Shown here piece by piece: positions 1-5,999 of a stretch of DNA of 7,988 bases (positions are counted from its first letter, which is position 1; the number at the start of each line of letters is the position of its first letter). Source of the stretch: Clostridiales bacterium (GTDB lineage: Bacteria; Bacillota; Clostridia; Oscillospirales; JAAYOS01); assembly GCA_012521525.1 (NCBI GenBank), contig JAAYMG010000282.1:1-7988 (forward strand), written 5' to 3'. The notes under the pieces were generated by a model. It saw only the letters and a program-made list of their open reading frames with translations, ran no database searches and had not been told where the DNA came from. Both the position numbers and the translations under genes were made by a program.

Positions 1-165
1 GCAATTGCGGAGAGCTGCCCGTACCCTTTCCCGGGATTCGCGGACCGAAGTTCCGGGAAGCCCGACGATATCGAACGATGGCAGCCCCGAATAAAGAAAG
101 CATTCTACCGATATCTTGTATCCGCCGATGCCAAAGATTCCGGCTGAAATAATATTGCTGACCAT
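1..165 (-). CDS. yifB: YifB/ComM-family Mg-chelatase-like AAA ATPase, N-terminal fragment
   Basis: Only the first 55 codons lie in the window; the gene continues past the left edge. The translation opens MVSNIISAGIFGIGGYKISV and contains GLPSFDIVGLPG (residues 27-38) followed by VRESRERVRAALRN (41-54). That is the characteristic N-terminal ChlI-like (Lon S5-fold) domain of the YifB/ComM family, whose full-length members have about 500 residues with a central AAA+ ATPase. ComM in naturally transformable bacteria is a hexameric helicase that helps integrate incoming single-stranded DNA; the role of the Firmicutes members is less certain. The start is the ATG at 165-163, with an AGAGG-type Shine-Dalgarno about 8 nt upstream. 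A good promoter lies at 224-252 on the same strand. The ATPase motifs are outside the window, so function rests on the N-terminal family match alone. Confidence 0.9.
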   Translation of the reverse strand, partial: MVSNIISAGIFGIGGYKISVECFLYSGLPSFDIVGLPGTSVRESRERVRAALRNC

Positions 166-194
166 GATGTTCGCCTCTTGAATAAAATGACATA

Positions 195-209
195 TGGCAA
201 TAAATGCCA
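195..209. repeat. Short perfect inverted repeat in the yifB leader
   Basis: TGGCA-N5-TGCCA forms a perfect 5-bp dyad. It sits just downstream of the predicted leftward +1 (about 217) and upstream of the yifB ribosome-binding site. It could be an operator half-site pair or a small leader hairpin; the sequence cannot decide between them. Confidence 0.4.
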
Positions 210-223
210 ACCGATGTTACCAT

Positions 224-252
224 ATTTTAACATCCAAGAGGCGTAACGTCAA
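224..252 (-). promoter_or_regulatory. Predicted sigma-A promoter of yifB
   Basis: Read on the minus strand, TTGACG (252-247) is followed by exactly 17 nt and then TAAAAT (229-224). The hexamers match the -35 consensus at 5 of 6 positions and the -10 consensus at 5 of 6. The predicted start of transcription is near 217, giving a leader of about 50 nt before the yifB ATG. Confidence 0.75.
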
Positions 253-376
253 CATATCCAGCGAAAAGCAAACATCAATAAAATATAATGATATATCGTA
301 TAAATACTATCATAGGCTGCCAAATGCGTCAATAACCGTAAAAGGCTGCTGATCTTTCATTTTTTAGTCAATAGTG

Positions 377-405
377 TTTACAGTTCCACATTTTCGTGAT
401 AAAAT
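377..405 (+). promoter_or_regulatory. Predicted extended -10 promoter of nifJ
   Basis: TTTACA (377-382), a 17-nt spacer, then TAAAAT (400-405). The TG at 397-398, one base before the -10, adds an extended -10 element. The predicted start of transcription is near 412, giving a leader of about 100 nt. I saw no convincing Rex site (TTGTTAA-type dyad) overlapping it, although nifJ genes in other anaerobes are often redox-controlled. Confidence 0.7.
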
Positions 406-511
406 GACATTTGGACATTATTGCTTGTCAGACATTTTAATTTTGGCGAACCTAAACATAGTGTCTTAATTTAAAAGGTTTGCTGTTAGATACTAAGGAG
501 GAAGTACATAC

Positions 512-3500
512 ATGGCTCGTACTAAAAAGACCATGGACGGCAACACTGCTGCTGCGCATGTTGCTTATGCATTTACCGAAGTTGCCGGTATTTACCCGAT
601 TACCCCCTCTTCGGTCATGGCAGAGCTTGTCGACAGTTGGTCAGCAAACGACAAGAAGAACATCTTTGGGCAAGCCGTCAGGGTTGTAGAAATGCAATCA
701 GAAGCCGGTGCCGCCGGTGTCGTTCACGGTTCACTTGCCGCAGGCGCTCTGACTACAACTTTTACCGCTTCCCAGGGACTCCTGCTGATGATCCCGAATA
801 TGTACAAAATAGCAGGAGAATTGCTGCCGGGTGTCATCCACGTTTCTGCCCGTACAGTAGCTACACACGCACTGAGCATTTTCGGTGACCATTCAGACGT
901 CATGGCTTGCCGCGCAACCGGTTTTGCAATGCTGGCGTCGACGAATCCCCAGGAGGTAATGGACCTGGGAGCCATAGCCCATCTTTCCGCCATCAAGGGA
1001 CGCGTGCCTTTCCTCCATTTCTTCGACGGGTTCAGGACCTCCCACGAGCAGCAGAAGATTGAAGTGTGGGACTACGATACCCTGGCCAAGATGGTGGACA
1101 TGGAAGCCGTCGAAAGGTTCCGTAAGAACGGCCTCAATCCTGAACGTCCGGTCCTCCGCGGATCGGCCCAAAACGGCGATATATTCTTCCAGGCACGTGA
1201 AGCAAGCAATCCGTATTACAATGCGCTTCCTGCCGTTGTGGAAGAGTATATGGAAAAAGTCAATGCCGAGATAGGAACAAACTATAAGCTGTTCAACTAT
1301 TATGGCGCTCCCGATGCGGAACATGTCATCGTGGCGATGGGCTCGGTATGTGACACGATCGAAGAGACGATCGACTACCTTGCCGCAAGAGGAGAAAAGG
1401 TCGGACTCGTCAAAGTACGTCTGTTCCGCCCGTTTGTATCCGAAAGATTCATTGAAGCATTGCCCAAGAGCGTAAAAGTGATTTCGGTCCTTGACCGCAC
1501 GAAGGAACCGGGTGCACAGGGCGAGCCTCTGTATCTCGATGTCGTTACCGCTCTTCGCAATGCCGGCCTTGATGACATCAAGGTGTTTGGCGGCCGTTAT
1601 GGACTGAGTTCAAAAGACACACCTCCTTCAAATATCATAGCCGTTTACAGAAACATGCAATCGGCTGAGCCGAAGAGGATGTTCACGGTCGGAATCGATG
1701 ACGATGTGACACACCTCTCATTGCCGATTACAGAGAATCCGAATACGACTCCGGAAGGTATCATTTCCTGCAAGTTCTGGGGTCTTGGCTCGGACGGCAC
1801 TGTCGGCGCAAATAAGAACGCCATCAAAATAATCGGTGACCACACCGATATGAATGTACAGGCGTATTTCTTCTATGATTCAAAGAAATCCGGAGGAATC
1901 ACGGTTTCGCATCTCCGTTTCGGAAACAAGCCGATCAAGTCGACTTACTACATCTCGCAGGCTGATTTTGTCGCATGCCACAACCCGTCTTACATAGGCA
2001 AGTACAAGATGGTACAGGATGTCCGTCCGGGTGGGACTTTCCTGCTCAACTGCCCGTGGACTGAAGAGAACATCGCAGATTATCTGCCTGCGGAAGACAA
2101 GCGCTATATTGCAGAGAACGATATAAAGCTCTACGTCGTTGACGGAGTCAACATAGCAAAAGAGATAGGCCTCGGCGGCCGCATCAACATGATCCTGATG
2201 TCCGCATTCTTCAACCTGTCCAAGATCCTCCCGATCGAGGACGCAGTGAAGTACATGCGCAAGGCTGTGGTAGACTCTTACGGAAAACGCGGCGAGGCCG
2301 TTGTCAACATGAATTACCAGGCAATTGAGGCCGGTATTTCCAGCGTCAAGGAAATCAAGGTTCCGGAAGACTGGAAATATGCGACAGAAGAGCCGAAGGC
2401 CCTTGAACTCAAGGGAGATCGCAAAGACCTTGTTGAGTTTGTCGAAAAGGTCATGATCCCTGCAAACAACCAGCAGGGCGACAAGCTGCCTGTATCGGCC
2501 TTCAAGGATGCCGCAGACGGAACATTGCCGCAGGGCACCTCGGCGTACGAAAAACGCGGTATTGCGGTCGACGTTCCCAAGTGGATACCCGAAAACTGCA
2601 TACAGTGTACACAATGTTCCTATGTATGTCCGCACGCCGTTATCCGTCCGTTCGCTTCAACTGCTGATGAGGTCGCAAATGCACCCGAAGGATTCAAGTC
2701 CAAGAAGATGATCGGCAAGAATCTCGACCTCCAGTTCTCAATAATCCCGTCCGTACTCGACTGCACAGGCTGCGGAGTCTGCGCACAGGTATGCCCGGCA
2801 AAGACCAAGGCGCTCGTCATGACTCCTCTCGAAGAAGAGCTTCATATCCAGGAGCACTTTGACTATGCATTTGAGAATATCACCTATAAGCCGGAAGTAC
2901 ATGAGGCATTCCCGGTAACCACGATAAAAGGTTCACAGTTCAATCAGCCGTTGCTCGAGTTCTCCGGCGCATGCGCAGGATGCGGCGAGACACCTTATGC
3001 AAAGCTCATTACCCAGCTCTTCGGTGACAGGATGCTGATCGCGAACGCCACCGGATGCTCATCGATCTGGGGTGGATCCGCACCTTCCACACCGTATACC
3101 GTGAACCGCGAAGGCAAAGGTCCGGCATGGGCAAACTCCCTCTTCGAGGACAACGCCGAGTTCGGATACGGAATGCTTCTGGCAACACAGCAGCGCCGCT
3201 TGGCCGTTGCTGAGAAAGTACGCAAACTTATTGAGATCCCGTACTGCGATGAAGCTATCGTTGAAGCCGGAAAGGCATGGCTCGAGAGCATGAATGACGG
3301 CGAGGCCTCCAAGAAGGCATCCGCTGATCTCGTAGAAGCGCTCAGAGTCCAGAAGGACGACTGCAGCTGCGAAGCTTGCACGCTTGCACGCGAGATCCTC
3401 AATGATTCCGATATGCTCGTCAAGAAATCCGTATGGGTATTTGGCGGAGACGGATGGGCATATGATATCGGATTTGGCGGACTGGACCATGTCATCGCTT

Positions 3501-4078
3501 CGGGTCAGGATATCAACATCTTCGTATTCGACACCGAGGTCTATTCCAACACCGGCGGCCAGGCGTCCAAGGCTTCACAGCTCGGACAGGTCGCGCAATT
3601 CGCCGCGGCAGGAAAGAGCCAGGCAAAGAAGAGCCTCAGCGAAATAGCCATGTCATACGGCAACGTCTATGTCGCACAGGTTTCTATGGGTGCCAACATG
3701 AACCAGGTCCTCAAGGCTCTGCATGAGGCTGAAAGCTATCCGGGTCCGTCATTGATCATCGGATACGCACCCTGCATCAACCACGGTATCAAGGGCGGCA
3801 TGACCTATTCTATGGCCGAAGCCAAGGCTGCTGTGGAAGCAGGATATTGGCATCTGTTCCGCTACGATCCGAGGCTCAAGGCAGAGGGCAAGAGTGCTTT
3901 CATACTCGACAGCAAGGCGCCGACAAGCTCATATCGCGACTTCCTCGCCGGAGAGGTCCGTTACTCCAGCCTGGTACGTGCGTTCCCCGAACGCGCAGAA
4001 GAGCTGCAGGAGCTTGCAGAGCAACATGCCAAGGAGCGCTATGAGAAACTTGTTCGCCTGCAGGAGCTGTACAAGTAA
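512..4078 (+). CDS. nifJ: Pyruvate:ferredoxin (flavodoxin) oxidoreductase, homodimeric type
   Basis: This cytoplasmic enzyme converts pyruvate and CoA to acetyl-CoA, CO2 and reduced ferredoxin or flavodoxin, the central pyruvate-oxidising step in many anaerobes. The 1188-residue product has the single-chain layout: N-terminal pyrimidine-binding domain (about 1-250), domain II (about 260-390), gamma-like domain (about 420-610), EKR segment (E680-R682), two-cluster ferredoxin domain, and the C-terminal TPP domain. Visible key residues are T31 in YPITPSS, E64 in EMQSEAG (TPP-activating Glu), R114 in SARTVATHA, cluster cysteines C696/C699/C702/C706 and C751/C754/C757/C761, proximal-cluster cysteines C821/C824/C849/C1088, and the TPP/Mg motif G979-D980-G981 to N1013 (SNTGGQ). 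T31, E64 and R114 share the numbering of the Desulfovibrio africanus enzyme, as I recall it. An AAGGAGG ribosome-binding site at 495-501 lies 10 nt before the ATG. The name does not imply nitrogen fixation: no other nif gene is present. The gene appears monocistronic, is intact, and lacks the longer C-terminal extension of the 1232-residue D. africanus protein. Confidence 0.98.
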   Translation: MARTKKTMDGNTAAAHVAYAFTEVAGIYPITPSSVMAELVDSWSANDKKNIFGQAVRVVEMQSEAGAAGVVHGSLAAGALTTTFTASQGLLLMIPNMYKIAGELLPGVIHVSARTVATHALSIFGDHSDVMACRATGFAMLASTNPQEVMDLGAIAHLSAIKGRVPFLHFFDGFRTSHEQQKIEVWDYDTLAKMVDMEAVERFRKNGLNPERPVLRGSAQNGDIFFQAREASNPYYNALPAVVEEYMEKVNAEIGTNYKLFNYYGAPDAEHVIVAMGSVCDTIEETIDYLAARGEKVGLVKVRLFRPFVSERFIEALPKSVKVISVLDRTKEPGAQGEPLYLDVVTALRNAGLDDIKVFGGRYGLSSKDTPPSNIIAVYRNMQSAEPKRMFTVGIDDDVTHLSLPITENPNTTPEGIISCKFWGLGSDGTVGANKNAIKIIGDHTDMNVQAYFFYDSKKSGGITVSHLRFGNKPIKSTYYISQADFVACHNPSYIGKYKMVQDVRPGGTFLLNCPWTEENIADYLPAEDKRYIAENDIKLYVVDGVNIAKEIGLGGRINMILMSAFFNLSKILPIEDAVKYMRKAVVDSYGKRGEAVVNMNYQAIEAGISSVKEIKVPEDWKYATEEPKALELKGDRKDLVEFVEKVMIPANNQQGDKLPVSAFKDAADGTLPQGTSAYEKRGIAVDVPKWIPENCIQCTQCSYVCPHAVIRPFASTADEVANAPEGFKSKKMIGKNLDLQFSIIPSVLDCTGCGVCAQVCPAKTKALVMTPLEEELHIQEHFDYAFENITYKPEVHEAFPVTTIKGSQFNQPLLEFSGACAGCGETPYAKLITQLFGDRMLIANATGCSSIWGGSAPSTPYTVNREGKGPAWANSLFEDNAEFGYGMLLATQQRRLAVAEKVRKLIEIPYCDEAIVEAGKAWLESMNDGEASKKASADLVEALRVQKDDCSCEACTLAREILNDSDMLVKKSVWVFGGDGWAYDIGFGGLDHVIASGQDINIFVFDTEVYSNTGGQASKASQLGQVAQFAAAGKSQAKKSLSEIAMSYGNVYVAQVSMGANMNQVLKALHEAESYPGPSLIIGYAPCINHGIKGGMTYSMAEAKAAVEAGYWHLFRYDPRLKAEGKSAFILDSKAPTSSYRDFLAGEVRYSSLVRAFPERAEELQELAEQHAKERYEKLVRLQELYK

Positions 4079-4151
4079 CGCTTTTTCCAGACATTTATGT
4101 TTGTCAACCTTGACAGGTCTCATATTGACGAGCTTGAATAGGTAAAATATT

Positions 4152-4190
4152 GATGTGCCTTACCCGGTCAAATGCCGGATAAGGCACATC
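4152..4190. terminator. Hairpin terminator shared by convergent nifJ and mnmA
   Basis: Arms of 16 nt (4152-4167 and 4175-4190) flank a 7-nt loop and pair at 15 of 16 positions. The exception, C4163 against A4179, is a C/A mismatch in the plus-strand RNA but a G-U wobble in the minus-strand RNA, so the stem is fully paired only when read leftward. The plus strand has a T-rich tail (CTTTATAT, then a second TTTTATAT) and the minus strand a weaker AATATTTTA tail. It lies 73 nt past the nifJ stop and about 220 nt past the mnmA stop, so it most clearly serves nifJ and plausibly both genes. Confidence 0.75.
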
Positions 4191-4210
4191 TTTATATGCT
4201 TTTATATGCT
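4191..4210 (+). repeat. Tandem direct repeat, 10 bp x 2
   Basis: TTTATATGCT occurs twice back to back, directly after the terminator stem. The effect is two successive T-rich runs downstream of the hairpin. This is probably a slippage duplication. Confidence 0.8.
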
Positions 4211-4410
4211 GAATAACTGTTTCCACGCTTGAACCGTAAAATTCGTATATCATGATCCCGGTGAAATATTTCGGCGGATGTTGGACAGAGTTTTCGCAAA
4301 GGACCCACGATCGGTCGAACATGTTAACGGTAGACCCAAAAAGTTGGTCCTTGTGCAAAATACGTCCGGGATTTATGAATTATGGGCTGAATGAAGCAGT
4401 TTGATCTAAC

Positions 4411-5514
4411 TTATAGCCCTGGATCAAAGTTGACGCTTTTGAGAATGGTTCCGCCCCCGACGACCGTTTCGCCATCATAAAACACAACAGCCTGACCGGG
4501 AGTGATTGCCCTTTGAGGTTCATCGAACCGTACCGATACAGTTCCGCTATCACCGGGGAATATGGTTGCCGGTGCTTCTTTTTGGCTGTATCTGGTTTTG
4601 ACGTTTACGGTCATCGGCTCACTTAGTGACGGTATCGATATCCAATTTATGTCAGCCGCAACGAGGCCGTTTTTATAAAGCTCCTCCTCCGTACCTATCA
4701 CAACAGTGTTGCTCTCATAGTCCTTGTCGACCACATACCTTGGGCCGTCAAAGCTCAGCCCTATTCCTCTCCGCTGTCCGATCGTGTAGTGGATGATTCC
4801 TTTGTGGGTCCCCAGTATATTTCCTTTTGCATCGACAAAATTACCGGGCTTTGAATCCTGACCCGTGGTCTTTTCTATAAAGCCGGCATAGTCTCCGTCG
4901 ACAACGAAGCAGATGTCCTGGCTGTCGGGCTTTCTTGCTGTAACAAGGCCATGCTCATCTGCATACTCTCTAACTTCCTTTTTCAGCATATCACCGAGAG
5001 GGAAAAGGGTATGAGCAAGCTCATGCTGTGTAAGCGCATAGAGTACGTATGTCTGGTCCTTCGTAATATCCCTGGCCTTCTTCAGCTCATATCTTCCTGT
5101 GGCCCCGTTAAACTCAATTCGGGCATAGTGCCCCGTTGCGATGTAATCCTGCTCCATCAAAAGGGCACGATCGATCAGCTTGCTGAATTTGACATACCTG
5201 TTGCAGTCGATACAGGGATTAGGTGTCCTGCCGTGCAAATACTCATCGACGAAGCGAGACATTACCGAGTTCTGGAAGTGTATCCCAAAGTTGAACACGT
5301 AGTGCTCAAAGCCCAGCTTGTATGCTACGCTTCGTGCGTCCTGAACGTCCTCAAGCGAACAGCATGTCCTCGTTCTTTCTTCTATCCCTATGTCGCTGTT
5401 TGAGAAAAGCTTTAGCGTGACACCGCATACTTCGTAGCCCTGCTCCAGCAAAAGGGCTGCGGCAACCGAGCTGTCCACTCCTCCGCTCATAGCGACCATT
5501 ACTTTTTTCTGCAT
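4411..5514 (-). CDS. mnmA: tRNA-specific 2-thiouridylase MnmA
   Basis: MnmA (TrmU) uses ATP and persulfide sulfur to thiolate U34 at position 2 in the wobble base of tRNA-Lys, tRNA-Glu and tRNA-Gln, in the cytoplasm. The 367-residue length is normal for the family. The N-terminal PP-loop ATP-pyrophosphatase motif SGGVDSS is at residues 10-16. The first catalytic cysteine is C104 in NPCIDCNR (E. coli Cys102 equivalent, sixth position of the NPxxxC motif), and the second is C202 in SQDICFV (E. coli Cys199). The clostridial-type CCSLEDVQDA motif is at 51-60. GRTPNP (95-100), TGHYARIE and YTIGQRRG are family landmarks, and the C-terminal beta-barrel ends in PGQAVVFYDGETVVGGGTI. The start ATG is preceded by AAGGAG (5525-5520) with a 5-nt spacer. 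The usual sulfur-supplying cysteine desulfurase gene is not adjacent in this window. The gene appears monocistronic and intact. Confidence 0.97.
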   Translation of the reverse strand: MQKKVMVAMSGGVDSSVAAALLLEQGYEVCGVTLKLFSNSDIGIEERTRTCCSLEDVQDARSVAYKLGFEHYVFNFGIHFQNSVMSRFVDEYLHGRTPNPCIDCNRYVKFSKLIDRALLMEQDYIATGHYARIEFNGATGRYELKKARDITKDQTYVLYALTQHELAHTLFPLGDMLKKEVREYADEHGLVTARKPDSQDICFVVDGDYAGFIEKTTGQDSKPGNFVDAKGNILGTHKGIIHYTIGQRRGIGLSFDGPRYVVDKDYESNTVVIGTEEELYKNGLVAADINWISIPSLSEPMTVNVKTRYSQKEAPATIFPGDSGTVSVRFDEPQRAITPGQAVVFYDGETVVGGGTILKSVNFDPGL

Positions 5515-5568
5515 AAGATCTCCTTGTCTGTTTTGCCTGGGCTTACCCGAATTTCAAATGACAATATC

Positions 5569-5596
5569 ATTTTACCATAAGTGCGAAATTTATAAA
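5569..5596 (-). promoter_or_regulatory. Predicted extended -10 promoter of mnmA
   Basis: On the minus strand, TTTATA (5596-5591) is followed by 16 nt and TAAAAT (5574-5569), with a TGG immediately before the -10 that supplies an extended -10 element. The -35 match is modest (4 of 6). The leader to the mnmA ATG is about 50 nt. Confidence 0.6.
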
Positions 5597-5783
5597 GCAG
5601 TAATTTGAAGGTATTTGTTTTGCAATATGAGTATGCTTAACATAAAAATGATAATGTCGATCAAGATGATTCAAACCGATGAATGTCATATAAAGACTTA
5701 TGTATGTTGAATTAAGTTTATCCATAAAGGCTGTTCATCAAGGGTTTTCATGATAAAAATCAAATCAGATAACCTGGCAGAAA

Positions 5784-5886
5784 AAGAGCATATTGTGCCA
5801 GTGTTAATTGCATTCGTATCCTGCAGACAGCAAAATTCGCAATGTAAATCGCAACATTAACACTGTTCTTTTGATGTGATGCTCTT
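5784..5886. repeat. Nested inverted repeat upstream of the larA promoter
   Basis: An outer perfect 8-bp pair (AAGAGCAT at 5784-5791, ATGCTCTT at 5879-5886) encloses an inner perfect 10-bp pair (CAGTGTTAAT at 5799-5808, ATTAACACTG at 5856-5865). The inner stem can extend by TGC/GCA (5809-5811 with 5851-5853). The intervening arms are unequal (7 and 13 nt) and the central loop is 39 nt. A TATAAT at 5886-5891 abuts the right arm. The larA promoter starts 40 bp downstream, so this could be a pair of separated operator sites, a folded RNA from an unseen upstream promoter, or a small remnant element. I saw no flanking target-site duplication. Confidence 0.6.
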
Positions 5887-5925
5887 ATAATAATGAAAGT
5901 GCAATTTGGCTTAGAAGAGAAGTAG

Positions 5926-5954
5926 TTGAGAAATCAAAGTGAAACCGGTACAAT
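5926..5954 (+). promoter_or_regulatory. Predicted sigma-A promoter of larA
   Basis: TTGAGA (5926-5931), a 17-nt spacer, then TACAAT (5949-5954). The match is 5 of 6 at the -10 and 4-5 of 6 at the -35. Transcription would start near 5961, leaving a short leader of about 40 nt, so the nested repeat at 5784-5886 would lie outside this transcript. Confidence 0.7.
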
Positions 5955-5987
5955 TAATTCTCATAAAACATATTGCAGAAATATAAC

Positions 5988-5997
5988 GGGAGAGGTG
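5988..5997 (+). promoter_or_regulatory. Ribosome-binding site that sets the larA start
   Basis: GGGAGAGGTG at 5988-5997 contains GGGAG 7 nt before the ATG at 6000 and AGAGGTG 5 nt before a second ATG at 6003. It supports initiation at one of these adjacent ATGs rather than at the in-frame TTG at 5973, which lies upstream of this site. Confidence 0.7.
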
Positions 5998-5999
5998 CA

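Larger units (their letters stand above)
166..511. other. Divergent intergenic region between yifB and nifJ
   Basis: This 346-bp AT-rich spacer holds no credible gene. It contains the leftward yifB promoter (224-252), a small symmetric element in the yifB leader (195-209), the rightward nifJ promoter (377-405), three GACATT hexamers around the predicted nifJ start site (406-436), and the nifJ ribosome-binding site (495-501). The stretch 253-376 between the two promoters has no structure I can name. Confidence 0.7.
4079..4410. other. Convergent intergenic region between nifJ and mnmA
   Basis: This 332-bp spacer has no credible gene. Positions 4152-4190 hold a strong hairpin, probably a shared terminator, followed by a tandem 10-bp repeat (4191-4210). 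The remainder (4211-4410) contains an imperfect inverted repeat with arms 4296-4305 and 4346-4356 whose 40-nt loop is rich in small palindromes (for example AACATGTT at 4318-4325). I could not match this to a known RNA family. Confidence 0.6.
5515..5999. other. Long divergent intergenic region between mnmA and larA
   Basis: This 485-bp AT-rich spacer carries the leftward mnmA promoter (5569-5596) and ribosome-binding site (5520-5525), a nested inverted repeat (5784-5886), the rightward larA promoter (5926-5954) and the larA ribosome-binding site. The segment 5600-5780 contains only a 27-codon open frame (5627-5710) with no good ribosome-binding site, which I do not call a gene. Confidence 0.65.

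Noticed and set aside
1880..2635. Long open frame (about 250 codons) on the minus strand inside nifJ
   Set aside because: It lies wholly antisense to the strongly supported PFOR coding sequence, its translation matches no family I recognise, and such frames arise from the codon bias of the sense gene.
512..4078. Nitrogen-fixation context suggested by the nifJ name
   Set aside because: The neighbours are tRNA modification, DNA-processing and hydroxyacid genes, with no nitrogenase or electron-transport nif gene, so the enzyme is read as the fermentative PFOR.
4104..4358. 84-codon minus-strand open frame between mnmA and nifJ
   Set aside because: It needs a TTG start with no ribosome-binding site, contains the terminator hairpin 4152-4190, and has no recognisable motif.
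4951..5403. 150-codon plus-strand open frame inside mnmA
   Set aside because: It is fully antisense to a complete MnmA with all catalytic motifs, and the translation is not recognisable as a protein family.
5627..5710. 27-codon open frame (starts MSMLNIKM) upstream of larA
   Set aside because: The only purine-rich stretch upstream (GAAGG) is about 15 nt away, there is no promoter, and Met/Ile/Lys-rich short frames are expected in AT-rich spacer DNA.
5886..5891. Perfect TATAAT as a second larA promoter
   Set aside because: No acceptable -35 hexamer occurs 16-18 nt upstream (CTGTTC at 17 nt matches 2 of 6), whereas 5926-5954 has both elements at ideal spacing.
5973..5999. TTG-initiated nine-residue N-terminal extension of larA
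   Set aside because: The Shine-Dalgarno sequence at 5988-5997 lies inside this extension and positions the ribosome at the ATG at 6000 or 6003; no ribosome-binding site precedes the TTG.
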